Shown here piece by piece: positions 1 to 7,586 of a stretch of DNA of 11,192 nucleotides; within the stretch, counting starts at the first letter, position 1, and each line of letters starts with the position of its first letter. The notes below the pieces were generated by a model. The model saw only the letters and a list, made by a program, of their open reading frames with translations. It had not been told where the DNA came from and ran no database searches. The stretch is from Sphingobacterium sp. GTDB taxonomy: Bacteria; Bacteroidota; Bacteroidia; Sphingobacteriales; Sphingobacteriaceae. The stretch covers positions 1-11,192 of the forward strand of contig JASLCA010000252.1 in the NCBI GenBank assembly GCA_030146225.1, written 5' to 3'. The position numbers and the translations under genes were made by a program.

Positions 1-361
1 CGTACATAGTTTCTTAAGCCCTGAGACTGAATATAGATTTAATGCAGCTGCTTTTAAGCGTATGAAATCCACTGCTATATTTATTAATACCGCACGCGGA
101 AAGATTCATCAAGAGCAAGACCTGATCGCAGCCTTACAAGCTGGGGATATATGGGGAGCAGGCCTAGACGTTACAGACCCCGAGCCTATGCTAAGCAACA
201 ACCCGCTCCTCAGCATGCCCAATGCCTGCATATTGCCTCATATAGGCTCTGCAACCCTAGAGACACGCACGCAGATGGCGATTATGGCCAGCAACAACCT
301 TATCGCAGTTAAAAATGGACACCGGATGCCACAAATTTTAAATCCAGAAATCTACGCTTAA
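1..361 (+). CDS. D-2-hydroxyacid dehydrogenase (D-glycerate dehydrogenase/hydroxypyruvate reductase-like), C-terminal part
   Basis: This is the 3' portion of an NAD(P)-dependent D-2-hydroxyacid dehydrogenase, which interconverts 2-keto acids such as hydroxypyruvate or glyoxylate and D-2-hydroxyacids in the cytoplasm. The frame is open from base 2, so the gene starts before the window and the Met at base 62 is internal. About 119 residues are visible, roughly the last third of a family protein of about 320. Seen directly: a VHSFLSPET segment (the H-x-PLT-x-x-T cofactor loop), INTARGK with the substrate-binding Arg (codon 95-97), LDVTDPEP with the catalytic Glu, and PHIGSAT with the catalytic His. 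These are the three active-site residues of the family. The substrate cannot be fixed from this fragment; glycerate/hydroxypyruvate is inferred from overall similarity to the GyaR/GRHPR type. It is convergent with the YceI gene, and a hairpin terminator follows. Confidence 0.88.
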   Translation, partial: VHSFLSPETEYRFNAAAFKRMKSTAIFINTARGKIHQEQDLIAALQAGDIWGAGLDVTDPEPMLSNNPLLSMPNACILPHIGSATLETRTQMAIMASNNLIAVKNGHRMPQILNPEIYA

Positions 362-403
362 GCGCTGCCGCTTACAGGACAATTGGTATATAGACTAAAA
401 CAA

Positions 404-427
404 GCAGGGCTTTCCAGCCCTGCCCTT
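404..427 (+). terminator. Hairpin terminator of the dehydrogenase gene
   Basis: An 8-bp perfect GC-rich stem (GCAGGGCT at 404-411, AGCCCTGC at 416-423) closes a TTCC tetraloop 43 bp after the dehydrogenase stop. Only a short CCTTT follows, so the U-tract is weak. A second hairpin at 459-499 follows. Confidence 0.6.
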
Positions 428-458
428 TGCAGAAAAGCCTTAGTGGCATATAAAGACG

Positions 459-499
459 AAAAAAAAGCGGCTGCTCCCACCTGGAAACAACCGCTTTTT
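459..499 (-). terminator. Rho-independent terminator of the YceI lipoprotein gene
   Basis: Read on the minus strand just past the YceI stop, this is AAAAAGCGG, a loop of about 20 nt, CCGCTTTTT, and a run of eight T in total. The stem pairs 462-470 with 491-499. The other strand also ends in five T, so it may work in both directions as a back-up for the convergent dehydrogenase gene. Confidence 0.7.
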
Positions 500-519
500 C
501 GTTAAGTATAGTTAAATAC

Positions 520-1152
520 TTATTTCTTTGCTGTCAAAGATACTTTAAAATTAATCTCTTTGGAAATTAAATCGTCTTCTTTTCCAGTATAATTTACAGC
601 CCAGTCAGCACGCTCAATATTAAAGTCAGCTGTCAACTGAATTGCTGCATCTGTAAGTTCCGCAACATTTGCATCAAAAGAGATGTTTTTGCTAATGCCT
701 TTAATCGTTAAGTTACCAGAAACCTTCACTGTACCAGCAGTAGCGCCATCTTCAACTGCAGTCACCTCAAAGGTAGCCTGCGGGAATTTTGCAACATCAA
801 AGAAGTCTTCATTCTTTAAGTGACCATCTAATTTCTCTTTCCATTCTCCTTCTAGATCAGTCGTACTAATTGTATTCATGTCTAAAACAAAAGAACCTCC
901 CACAAGCTTGCCAGCATCAGCTACTAAAGTTCCTGAAGTAATGGAAATCAAGCCAGTATGTGCACCAGTCATTTTTGTTCCAGTCCATTGTACTTTAGAA
1001 GCAGCCACATCCACCTGATACGCTGTGCCCGCTACCGCTGGCGCTACCGTTTCAACTGAATCCTTAGTTTCTGCTTTCTTACCTTCTGGGTTTCCGGCAC
1101 AAGACGCTAACAAAATCGCTGCGCTAACTGCCATTAATGAGATTTTTTTCAT
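520..1152 (-). CDS. YceI-family lipoprotein
   Basis: This is a 210-residue YceI-domain protein, a lipocalin-like beta-barrel family in which some members bind polyisoprenoid-type lipids; the physiological role is mostly unknown. The N-terminus is a lipoprotein signal peptide, basic MKK, then a hydrophobic stretch, then lipobox LASC with Cys18 as the lipidation site. A hydrophilic linker of about 26 residues (19-44) follows, then the YceI domain from about Tyr45 to the end. Family-typical features are the opening YQVDVAASKVQW, a GSFVLDMNTIST segment, the HLKNEDFFDVAKFPQATF stretch, and the late GKEDDLISKEINFKVSLTAKK. The protein should be anchored in the outer or inner membrane facing the periplasm. 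It is the last gene of the leftward block. A promoter candidate at 1200-1207 and its own terminator suggest it can be transcribed independently of murA. Ligand unknown. Confidence 0.9.
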   Translation of the reverse strand: MKKISLMAVSAAILLASCAGNPEGKKAETKDSVETVAPAVAGTAYQVDVAASKVQWTGTKMTGAHTGLISITSGTLVADAGKLVGGSFVLDMNTISTTDLEGEWKEKLDGHLKNEDFFDVAKFPQATFEVTAVEDGATAGTVKVSGNLTIKGISKNISFDANVAELTDAAIQLTADFNIERADWAVNYTGKEDDLISKEINFKVSLTAKK

Positions 1153-1199
1153 GTTTATGTTTTATCTTAAAAAATTATGTGTTACAACTTATTCTTTTG

Positions 1200-1207
1200 C
1201 AAAAATA
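1200..1207 (-). promoter_or_regulatory. Bacteroidota -7 promoter element for the YceI gene
   Basis: The minus strand reads TATTTTTG, an exact match to the Bacteroidota -7 consensus TAnnTTTG, 48 bp upstream of the YceI start codon. This implies a leader of about 40 nt. No clear -33 TTTG is seen, only a T-rich stretch further upstream. The call rests on consensus match and position. Confidence 0.5.
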
Positions 1208-1266
1208 ATATAGTTTATAGTAAAAAGTATTACCTGAGCACAATTTAACAATTAAAAGACAATTTA

Positions 1267-2589
1267 TTAATGCGCTGGACTCGCTTCTACACGACGAATA
1301 TCTGCACCCAATGCTTTTAAACGCTCTTCTATATCCTGATAGCCGCGCTCAATTTGTTCTATATTATGGATTACCGACTTGCCCTGTGCGGAAAGTGCTG
1401 CAATCAGCAAGGATACACCCGCACGTATATCTGGGGAGGTCATTTCTATGCCGCGTAGCTTAGTCTGATGATTCATACCGATTACGGTAGCTCTATGTGG
1501 ATCACATAAGATAATCTGTGCCCCCATATCAATCAGCTTATCCACAAAGAAGAGACGGCTCTCAAACATCTTCTGATGGATTAATACATTCCCTTTTGCC
1601 TGAATGGCCGTAACCAGCACAATACTCAGTAAATCCGGCGTAAAGCCTGGCCAAGGTGAATCCGAAACGGTTAAAATTGAGCCATCAATAAAGGTATCTA
1701 TCGCATAGGAATCCTGGGCGGGGATAAAGATGTCATCGCCCTTTAATTCAAATTTAATACCCAATTTAGCGAAGATCGTAGGGATAATGCCCAACTCTTG
1801 GAAACACACGTCTTTAATAGTGATTTCTGAACCAGTCATTGCAGCTAGCCCAATAAAAGAGCCTATCTCAATCATATCTGGCAACATGCGGTGGCTAGTA
1901 CCGCCTAAGCTTTCAACCCCTTCAATCGTCAATAAGTTGGACCCAATGCCTGAGATCTTAGCGCCCATCCGGTTCAACATCTTGCACAACTGCTGTAAGT
2001 AAGGCTCACAAGCCGCATTGTACAAGGTAGTGGTTCCTTTCGCCAATACTGCCGCCATAACGACATTGGCTGTCCCTGTTACGGAAGCCTCATCCAATAG
2101 GATATAAGCCCCTTTTAACTGGGTAGCATCTACATTAAAGAAGTTGTTTTCACTATCGTATACAAACTTAGCGCCTAACTTCTCAAAGCCTAAAAAGTGG
2201 GTATCTAAACGTCTTCTTCCAATCTTGTCTCCACCTGGCTTAGGGATTGCTGCCTTTCCAAAGCGTGCTAACAATGGCCCCACAATCATAATGGATCCTC
2301 TTAAGCTACCGCCTTTCTGCTTAAACTCAGCAGATTGAAAATAACTTATATCTATATCTTTTGCTTCAAACTCGTAGGTATCTTTGTTGATCCGATTTAC
2401 CTGAACGCCCAAAGCAGCCAAAAGGTCGATTAGCTTGTTGACATCTTTAATGTCTGGAATATTACTAATCGTCATCTTTTCTGAAGTCAACAACACTGCT
2501 GACAAAATTTGCAATGCTTCGTTCTTAGCCCCTTGAGGAACAATCTCTCCCTTCAGTTTTTTGCCACCAATTATTTCAAATGCGTTCAT
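1267..2589 (-). CDS. murA: UDP-N-acetylglucosamine 1-carboxyvinyltransferase MurA
   Basis: MurA transfers enolpyruvate from PEP to UDP-GlcNAc, the first committed step of peptidoglycan synthesis, in the cytoplasm. The 440-residue protein is slightly longer than the usual ~420. Seen: GAKNEAL with Lys22 and Asn23 at the substrate site, LARFGKAAIPKPGG leading into the active-site loop, catalytic Asp319 in PWPGFTPDL, and Arg389 in SPDIRAGVSL (equivalent of E. coli Arg397). The loop residue that is Cys115 in E. coli MurA is Asp121 here (GGDKIGRRRLDTH; codon 2227-2229). From established MurA work, Cys-to-Asp enzymes stay active but resist fosfomycin. The start is supported by the family-typical opening EIIGGKKLKGEI. 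A terminator lies between the DUF4290 gene and murA, so murA probably has its own promoter, though I see no clear consensus box in the AT-rich 46 bp upstream. Confidence 0.97.
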   Translation of the reverse strand: MNAFEIIGGKKLKGEIVPQGAKNEALQILSAVLLTSEKMTISNIPDIKDVNKLIDLLAALGVQVNRINKDTYEFEAKDIDISYFQSAEFKQKGGSLRGSIMIVGPLLARFGKAAIPKPGGDKIGRRRLDTHFLGFEKLGAKFVYDSENNFFNVDATQLKGAYILLDEASVTGTANVVMAAVLAKGTTTLYNAACEPYLQQLCKMLNRMGAKISGIGSNLLTIEGVESLGGTSHRMLPDMIEIGSFIGLAAMTGSEITIKDVCFQELGIIPTIFAKLGIKFELKGDDIFIPAQDSYAIDTFIDGSILTVSDSPWPGFTPDLLSIVLVTAIQAKGNVLIHQKMFESRLFFVDKLIDMGAQIILCDPHRATVIGMNHQTKLRGIEMTSPDIRAGVSLLIAALSAQGKSVIHNIEQIERGYQDIEERLKALGADIRRVEASPAH

Positions 2590-2635
2590 ATTTTATTCTA
2601 AAACTTTTACTTCTTAATATACTAAATAATTATCG

Positions 2636-2684
2636 AAAAAAAAGAGCAATTGGATAACGACTTACGCCTCTCAATTGCCCTCCC
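2636..2684 (-). terminator. Rho-independent terminator of the DUF4290 gene
   Basis: On the minus strand, GAGGGCAATTG (one bulged G) pairs with CAATTGCTC across a loop of about 19 nt, and eight T follow at 2636-2643. It lies 22 bp after the DUF4290 stop and 47 bp before murA, separating the two transcripts at least partly. Confidence 0.75.
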
Positions 2685-2705
2685 ATTATGTCACCATAAA
2701 CTAGC

Positions 2706-3404
2706 CTAGCGCTTGAAGCCACCCTTCTTTGGTGCAAAGGTTTTTTTCGCAGCAAAGGGCTTCTTATGATTGCTATTGCTTTGGCTACTGCCACTGCTTT
2801 TCTGATGTCCAGCGGTGCCTTGCGTTTTCATGCGGCTTCCTGGAGGCGGGCTCTTAAAGTCAACCTTGGTCAAGACCGTATCCAGTGGAAGTTGCAACTC
2901 CCCAGCAGATAGCTCTCTTAAGTCATGTAGGATATGATCATCCTGCACAGAATCCTTATTCCAGGTCATATAGGCCATTTTCATAAAGTTGGCAATGGAA
3001 AGCGCCATCTTCTGCTTAGCCTCTGACTCAGGCATCGCCTTTGTCTTATTAATCATACGCTCTACCGTAAAGCCATAATGCTTAAAACGGATCTTATGTT
3101 GCGGATACTCCAAAAGATCTGGCTTATGATGGATTTCTTCCCGTGTAGGTACCGGATAAGGCGAGTCTACATCGATCTTAAAGTCCGAAATAATATGTAG
3201 GTGATCCCATAGCTTATGCTTGAAATCAGATACATCCCGTAAGTGTGGATTTAAGACCCCCATCATATCGATCACAACTTGTGCGTATCTATTGCGCTCC
3301 TCTTTGGTAGGAAGTGTACATATATAGTCAACCATATTCTGTACGTTTCTTCCATATTCGGCCAAAATTAAATTTGGTCTTGTGCTATTGTAATCGAATT
3401 CCAT
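2706..3404 (-). CDS. DUF4290 domain-containing protein with basic C-terminal tail
   Basis: This is a 232-residue protein that I recognise as DUF4290, a Bacteroidota-restricted family of unknown function commonly encoded next to murA. Residues 1-183 form the conserved domain, with landmarks EYGRNVQNMVDYI, NPHLRDVSDFKHKLWDHLHI and DVDSPYPVPTREE. It has no signal peptide or membrane segment, so it should be cytoplasmic. Residues 184-232 are a low-complexity, strongly basic tail rich in Ser, Lys, Gly and Asn (SSGSSQSNSN, then KKPFAAKKTFAPKKGGFKR), predicted disordered and possibly nucleic-acid binding (inference). It lies 61 bp downstream of uvrD on the same strand with no strong terminator between, so co-transcription with uvrD is plausible. 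It ends in a clear terminator. Function should not be assigned beyond the domain name. Confidence 0.88.
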   Translation of the reverse strand: MEFDYNSTRPNLILAEYGRNVQNMVDYICTLPTKEERNRYAQVVIDMMGVLNPHLRDVSDFKHKLWDHLHIISDFKIDVDSPYPVPTREEIHHKPDLLEYPQHKIRFKHYGFTVERMINKTKAMPESEAKQKMALSIANFMKMAYMTWNKDSVQDDHILHDLRELSAGELQLPLDTVLTKVDFKSPPPGSRMKTQGTAGHQKSSGSSQSNSNHKKPFAAKKTFAPKKGGFKR

Positions 3405-3465
3405 AGTATTTATTTATAACATCAAAAGCCTTATCCAGTTGATGTATCATTACCTTTTTGATTGC

Positions 3466-5739
3466 TTAAACTATCCTAAGCTTTGCAAATTTAAGCAACA
3501 ATTGTTTCTGTCCCAACTCTTTGAAGAAAATAGTTGCTTTTATATCTTGTTTATTGCCTTCTAGGCTTACCACTTTGCCAAATCCAAAACGTTCATGTTC
3601 AACTTCCATACCAACTTGTAAGCCCGATGTGTCTGAAGCTGTAAATCCAGCGGTAGGCACATGCGCCTTAGGCAAGATCGACGTGGTCTTCATAGGCTTC
3701 GGCTTGGGCTTAGAAAAACTATCCCCTTCCTTCTGCTTCCATGCGACGCGCTCGGACTGAAAGCCACCTTCCTTGCTGGTAGCAGCTGCTCTAGGCTGAA
3801 AGTCTAGAGCGAGACAAGCCGGATTTAACTCATCTAAGAAGCGGCTTGGCTCACAGTTGTTCAACGTCCCCCAGCGGTAGCGGGAGGTAGCGTATGACAG
3901 GTGTAGCAAGCTTTCGGCACGGGTCACCGCTACATAAAACAAGCGGCGCTCCTCTTCTAATTCCGAGCGTGAGTTTAATGCCAATTGGGAGGGAAATAAA
4001 TTTTCCTCCAGTCCTACAATAAACACGGCTGGAAACTCCAATCCCTTTGAAGAGTGAATCGTCATCAAGGAGACGGTGTCTGCATTGGGATCCTTGTCCT
4101 TATCGTCATTGGTCAAAAGAGCAATATCCTGCATAAATACATCCAGGCCTTTCTCCGCAATGTCCTCCCGTTCCGAAAACTCCTTAATACCATTCAGCAA
4201 TTCCTGAATATTCTCATAGCGACTTAAGCCTTCCACAGACTTGTCCGCATAGAGATCCTTCAAGATGCCCGAATGTTGGGCAATATGCATGGCTACATCA
4301 AAAGCCGAACCAGTTTTGGCTAAAGCCTGAAAGCTTTGCACCATAAGTCCAAAACTACCGACTGCCGCTGCACTGCGACCATCCAGAAACTGATTTGCAT
4401 TGACCACCACATCCCATATTCTATATTGATGCTGATCGGCCGTTACCATAATGCGCTCTACGGTGGTATCACCAATCCCTCTTTTGGGGTAGTTAATAAC
4501 CCGCTTTAAGGCTTCCTCATCATTTGGATTAAAAGTCAACCGAAAATAAGCGATTAAGTCCTTAATCTCCTTGCGTTGATAAAAGGAAGTTCCGCCATAG
4601 ATCTTATAGGGCACGCCCAATTTGCGCAGGGCTTCCTCCATTGCACGAGATTGCGCATTGGTACGGTATAGGATCGCAAAATCCTTGTAGTTCATCCCCT
4701 TCAACGAGCGCTCCTGCGAAATAGCCTCGGCTACGATCTTCCCTTCCTCGTTGTCCGAAAAAGCACGCACCACCTTTATCTTTTCACCTTCCTCATTTTC
4801 AGAAAAGACATGCTTCTCCAATTGATTCTGGTTTTTCTCAATTACACTATTTGCCGCATTCACAATCATCTGTGTGGAACGGTAATTCTGCTCCAATTTA
4901 AAAACCTTCACATCAGGATAATCCTTCTGGAAGTTCAAAATATTCTGAATGTTTGCTCCGCGAAAGGCATAAATACTTTGCGCATCATCCCCTACCACAC
5001 AGATATTTTCACTTACCGCAGCAAGCCTTTTTACAATAAGGTATTGGGAGAAGTTGGTATCCTGATACTCATCCACCATCAGGTACTTAAACTGATGCTG
5101 GTACTTATGCAAGACATCGGGATGCTTGTTCAGCAGCACATTGGTCTTAAAGAGTAGATCATCAAAATCCATTGCTCCAGAGCGGTAGCAGCGTTGTGCA
5201 TAGGTCAGGTAGATTTGCCCAATCTGCCCGCGCCCATTGGAGTTGTCCTCCGCCATAACTGCCGCGTTCTTGCTGTACTCCTGAGGGGAGATTAGGTTAT
5301 TCTTGGCCGAGGATATACGACCATATACATGATTTACATTATAGAGCTTATCATCTAAGTTCATCTCTCGTATAATGGCGCGCAATACACTTTTGGTATC
5401 ATCCGAATCATAGATGGTAAAGTTCTTGGGATAGCCAATAAGCTCAGCTTCTACCCGCAATATGCGTGCAAACACCGAGTGAAAGGTACCCATCCAAATA
5501 TTTTTCGCTTCCCCACCAACCACCTTCATAATACGCTCACGCATCTCCTTAGCGGCCTTATTGGTAAAGGTTAATACCAAGATATTAAAGGGATCGACGC
5601 CTTGTCGAATCAGATGCGCCACCCTGTAGGTAATCACACGTGTCTTTCCCGAACCTGCTCCAGCAACAATCATTACTGGGCCCTTTATCTGTTCTACAGC
5701 CCCTCGCTGAGAGGGATTTAATCCAGCTAAATAATCCAA
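3466..5739 (-). CDS. uvrD: UvrD/PcrA-type ATP-dependent DNA helicase (TTG start)
   Basis: This is a superfamily 1A 3'-5' DNA helicase of 757 residues, used in nucleotide excision and mismatch repair and in clearing protein-DNA conflicts at forks. Motifs in order: Q-motif region NPSQRGAVEQ (8-17), Walker A AGAGSGKT (26-33), Ia LTFTNKAAKEMRERI (56-70), Walker B VDEYQDT with Asp223-Glu224, motif III VGDDAQSIYAFRG (249-261), IV QNYRST (284-289), V MTIHSSKGLEF (559-569), VI EEERRLFYVAVTR (595-607). A flexible basic linker (about 650-705) leads to a PcrA-like C-terminal Tudor-type domain (GMEVEHERFGFGKVV onward). The start is TTG at 5737-5739: an in-frame TAG lies at 5749-5751 with no ATG in between, AGGAAAAAG precedes it, and MDYLAGLNPSQR is the expected family N-terminus. 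It lies 192 bp after dnaB on the same strand. Whether it is strictly UvrD or PcrA is naming only. Confidence 0.96.
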   Translation of the reverse strand: MDYLAGLNPSQRGAVEQIKGPVMIVAGAGSGKTRVITYRVAHLIRQGVDPFNILVLTFTNKAAKEMRERIMKVVGGEAKNIWMGTFHSVFARILRVEAELIGYPKNFTIYDSDDTKSVLRAIIREMNLDDKLYNVNHVYGRISSAKNNLISPQEYSKNAAVMAEDNSNGRGQIGQIYLTYAQRCYRSGAMDFDDLLFKTNVLLNKHPDVLHKYQHQFKYLMVDEYQDTNFSQYLIVKRLAAVSENICVVGDDAQSIYAFRGANIQNILNFQKDYPDVKVFKLEQNYRSTQMIVNAANSVIEKNQNQLEKHVFSENEEGEKIKVVRAFSDNEEGKIVAEAISQERSLKGMNYKDFAILYRTNAQSRAMEEALRKLGVPYKIYGGTSFYQRKEIKDLIAYFRLTFNPNDEEALKRVINYPKRGIGDTTVERIMVTADQHQYRIWDVVVNANQFLDGRSAAAVGSFGLMVQSFQALAKTGSAFDVAMHIAQHSGILKDLYADKSVEGLSRYENIQELLNGIKEFSEREDIAEKGLDVFMQDIALLTNDDKDKDPNADTVSLMTIHSSKGLEFPAVFIVGLEENLFPSQLALNSRSELEEERRLFYVAVTRAESLLHLSYATSRYRWGTLNNCEPSRFLDELNPACLALDFQPRAAATSKEGGFQSERVAWKQKEGDSFSKPKPKPMKTTSILPKAHVPTAGFTASDTSGLQVGMEVEHERFGFGKVVSLEGNKQDIKATIFFKELGQKQLLLKFAKLRIV

Positions 5740-5856
5740 ATCTTTTTCCTAAATTTTTTATGAATGGCTCCCTAAAAGCCTGCCGTAAATTTAACAAAAA
5801 AAAACGACTTTTTTATTTTCAGTGCCTGCTCCTAGGAAGGAGTTCACCTGAGTTAG

Positions 5857-5898
5857 GCTGCGTGCAAAAGGCTGGTAATACACCAAGCCTTTGCCAGC
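5857..5898 (-). terminator. Strong imperfect hairpin after dnaB; candidate terminator without T-run
   Basis: GCAAAAGGCTGGT (5864-5876) faces ACCAAGCCTTTGC (5882-5894) across the loop AATAC, with one bulge per arm. An outer GCTG/CAGC helix extends it (5857-5860 with 5895-5898, three bulged bases). It starts 33 bp past the dnaB stop. No T-run follows directly on the minus strand. A separate A6-GTCG-T9 element lies about 45 bp further on (5796-5814). It could be a dnaB terminator, an attenuator, or an mRNA-stabilising 3' structure. Confidence 0.4.
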
Positions 5899-5931
5899 AC
5901 TATATTTCTTAAAGTGACTTAATCTGGCGTC

Positions 5932-7518
5932 CTAGAAAGGCGCGTCATCCGGCATATCATTCATGCGGGAGGGCATAGTAATGCCTGCTCCTGCATCAAA
6001 TCCACCAAAGGAATCTGATGGTGCCATAGCTGAACTAAAGCTATCGGGCGCCCCAAAGGAATCGCCCGCAGGTCCACCCCCAAAGTCATCTTCTAAATCC
6101 ACAAACTTCACATACTTACCCACAAAGCGCAGCGGTACAATCCCCGTTTCACCATTCCGGTGTTTGGCAATAATTACCTCTCCTACACCTGCTGTCGGTC
6201 TTCCCTCTTCATCCTCAGTCAAGCCATAGTATTCTGGACGGTATAAAAACAATACCATATCCGCATCCTGCTCAATAGATCCAGACTCCCGTAAATCCGA
6301 CAACATAGGACGCTTGCTATTTCCAGGTCTTGACTCCACCGCACGACTTAACTGCGAGAGGGCCAATACAGGGATATTTAACTCCTTTGCTACAGACTTC
6401 AATGCCCGAGAAATACTACCAATCTCCTGCTCCCGGTTACCCCCGCCCTTGCCTTCTGCCTTTCCATGCATCAGTTGCAAGTAATCGACAATAACCATCT
6501 GAATGTCGTGCTGCGCCTTTAAGCGTCTACATTTAGCCCTAAACTCAAATACGTTTAATGCTGGGGTATCATCAATAATCAGTGGAGCCTCGGTAAGTCG
6601 GCCTATTCTGGAGTGCAACTGCTGCCACTCATGATCCGCCAAATTCCCCTTTTTCAACTTCTCTTGTTCAATCTCCGTTTCACCAGCAATTAAACGATTC
6701 ACCAACTGTATAGAGGACATCTCTAGCGAGAATACAGCAACTGCTTTATTATGATCCACCGCCGCATTACGCGCTACAGACAGTACAAAGGCTGTCTTAC
6801 CCATCGCTGGACGCGCCGCAATAATTACCAAGTCAGAAGGTTGCCATCCCGAGGTCATACGATCCAGGGCTGTTAAGCCTGAAGGAACCCCTGTTAAGCC
6901 ATCCGTCTTGTCCCGCAGCAATTCTAAGTTTAGAATAGCTTCCCGCATAATATCATCCATCATTCTGGAGTCCCGACGCAGGTTGTTCTGGGCAATATCA
7001 AATAGCGACTTCTCGGCTGTATCCAATAAGTCAAAGATATCTGCCGTCTCATCGTAGGCACTATTAATTATCTCAGTAGAGACTTTAATAAGCTCTCTTT
7101 GTATATATTTCTGCGAAATAATACGCGCATGATACTCTATATTCGCCGCCGAGACCACGCGATCTGTCAACTGCGTAATGTAATAAGCACCGCCCACCAT
7201 CTCCAAAGCCCCCATCTTCCTTAACTCTGCGGTTACGGTCAATAAGTCTATTGGGGAGGTATGTTGAAATAAATTAAAGATGGCTTCAAAAATCTTCTGA
7301 TGCGATTCCTTGTAAAAAGATTCAGCCTTTAGAATATCGATAATCTCACTAAGCGCGTTCTTTTCAATCATCAAAGCTCCCAACACAGCCTCCTCTAAAT
7401 CGAGCGCTTGAGGTGGAAGCTTACCCAAACCCGAAATCATATTATTAAGAGTCGTGCGTTTCTTTCCAAAGCTAGCTTTGCCCGCTGGATTATTCGAAAA
7501 ATCTGTATCTGATGCCAT
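5932..7518 (-). CDS. dnaB: Replicative DNA helicase DnaB
   Basis: DnaB is the hexameric 5'-3' fork helicase that unwinds DNA ahead of the replisome and recruits primase. The protein has 528 residues, compared with about 470 in E. coli. The N-terminal domain spans about 34-140 (LPPQALDLEEAVLGALM opening). The RecA-like motor domain follows, with Walker A RPAMGKT (236-242), Walker B IVDYLQL (Asp345), a SQLSR motif (388-392), and the arginine-finger region AKHRNGETG (Arg454). No intein interrupts the motor. Residues 479-528 form an extra Gly/Ser/Asp/Phe-rich tail with repeated DSFG-like units, ending in acidic NDMPDDAPF, which resembles the SSB C-terminal tip. The start has AGG directly before ATG, and the conserved domain begins well inside. 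It is the first gene of the leftward block; a promoter candidate lies at 7579-7586. Confidence 0.97.
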   Translation of the reverse strand: MASDTDFSNNPAGKASFGKKRTTLNNMISGLGKLPPQALDLEEAVLGALMIEKNALSEIIDILKAESFYKESHQKIFEAIFNLFQHTSPIDLLTVTAELRKMGALEMVGGAYYITQLTDRVVSAANIEYHARIISQKYIQRELIKVSTEIINSAYDETADIFDLLDTAEKSLFDIAQNNLRRDSRMMDDIMREAILNLELLRDKTDGLTGVPSGLTALDRMTSGWQPSDLVIIAARPAMGKTAFVLSVARNAAVDHNKAVAVFSLEMSSIQLVNRLIAGETEIEQEKLKKGNLADHEWQQLHSRIGRLTEAPLIIDDTPALNVFEFRAKCRRLKAQHDIQMVIVDYLQLMHGKAEGKGGGNREQEIGSISRALKSVAKELNIPVLALSQLSRAVESRPGNSKRPMLSDLRESGSIEQDADMVLFLYRPEYYGLTEDEEGRPTAGVGEVIIAKHRNGETGIVPLRFVGKYVKFVDLEDDFGGGPAGDSFGAPDSFSSAMAPSDSFGGFDAGAGITMPSRMNDMPDDAPF

Positions 7519-7527
7519 CCTAAAAGG

Positions 7528-7540
7528 TTAAACAGTTTAA
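7528..7540. promoter_or_regulatory. Perfect inverted repeat in the dnaB leader (candidate operator)
   Basis: TTAAAC-A-GTTTAA is a perfect 6+1+6 palindrome 9 bp upstream of the dnaB ATG and downstream of the inferred dnaB transcription start, so within the 5' leader. A related imperfect palindrome, GTTTA-N8-TAAAC, sits at 7606-7623 upstream of the promoter. The shared half-site suggests one DNA-binding protein, but no regulator can be named. Chance in AT-rich DNA is possible. Confidence 0.35.
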
Positions 7541-7578
7541 ATCAACACCCATCACAAGTGCATTCTTGAATGGGATAA

Positions 7579-7586
7579 CAAAACTA
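7579..7586 (-). promoter_or_regulatory. Bacteroidota -7 promoter element for dnaB
   Basis: The minus strand reads TAGTTTTG, an exact match to TAnnTTTG, 60 bp upstream of the dnaB start, implying a leader of about 55 nt. A TTG lies 25 bp further upstream, slightly beyond the usual spacing for a -33 element, so the upstream half is weak. Confidence 0.5.

Noticed and set aside
3420..3444. CATCAA/TTGATG hairpin between uvrD and the DUF4290 gene
   Set aside because: Only 6 bp with a loop of about 13 nt and no T-run; too weak to call a terminator.
4810..5157. 115-residue plus-strand open frame inside uvrD
   Set aside because: It is antisense to conserved helicase motifs, with a composition expected of a reverse-frame shadow.
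5585..5797. 70-residue minus-strand open frame spanning the uvrD start
   Set aside because: It overlaps the conserved Walker A coding region of uvrD in another frame and has no recognisable protein features.
6792..6813. Possible intein insertion at the DnaB Walker A site
   Set aside because: The RPAMGKT motif is uninterrupted and the protein has normal motor-domain length.
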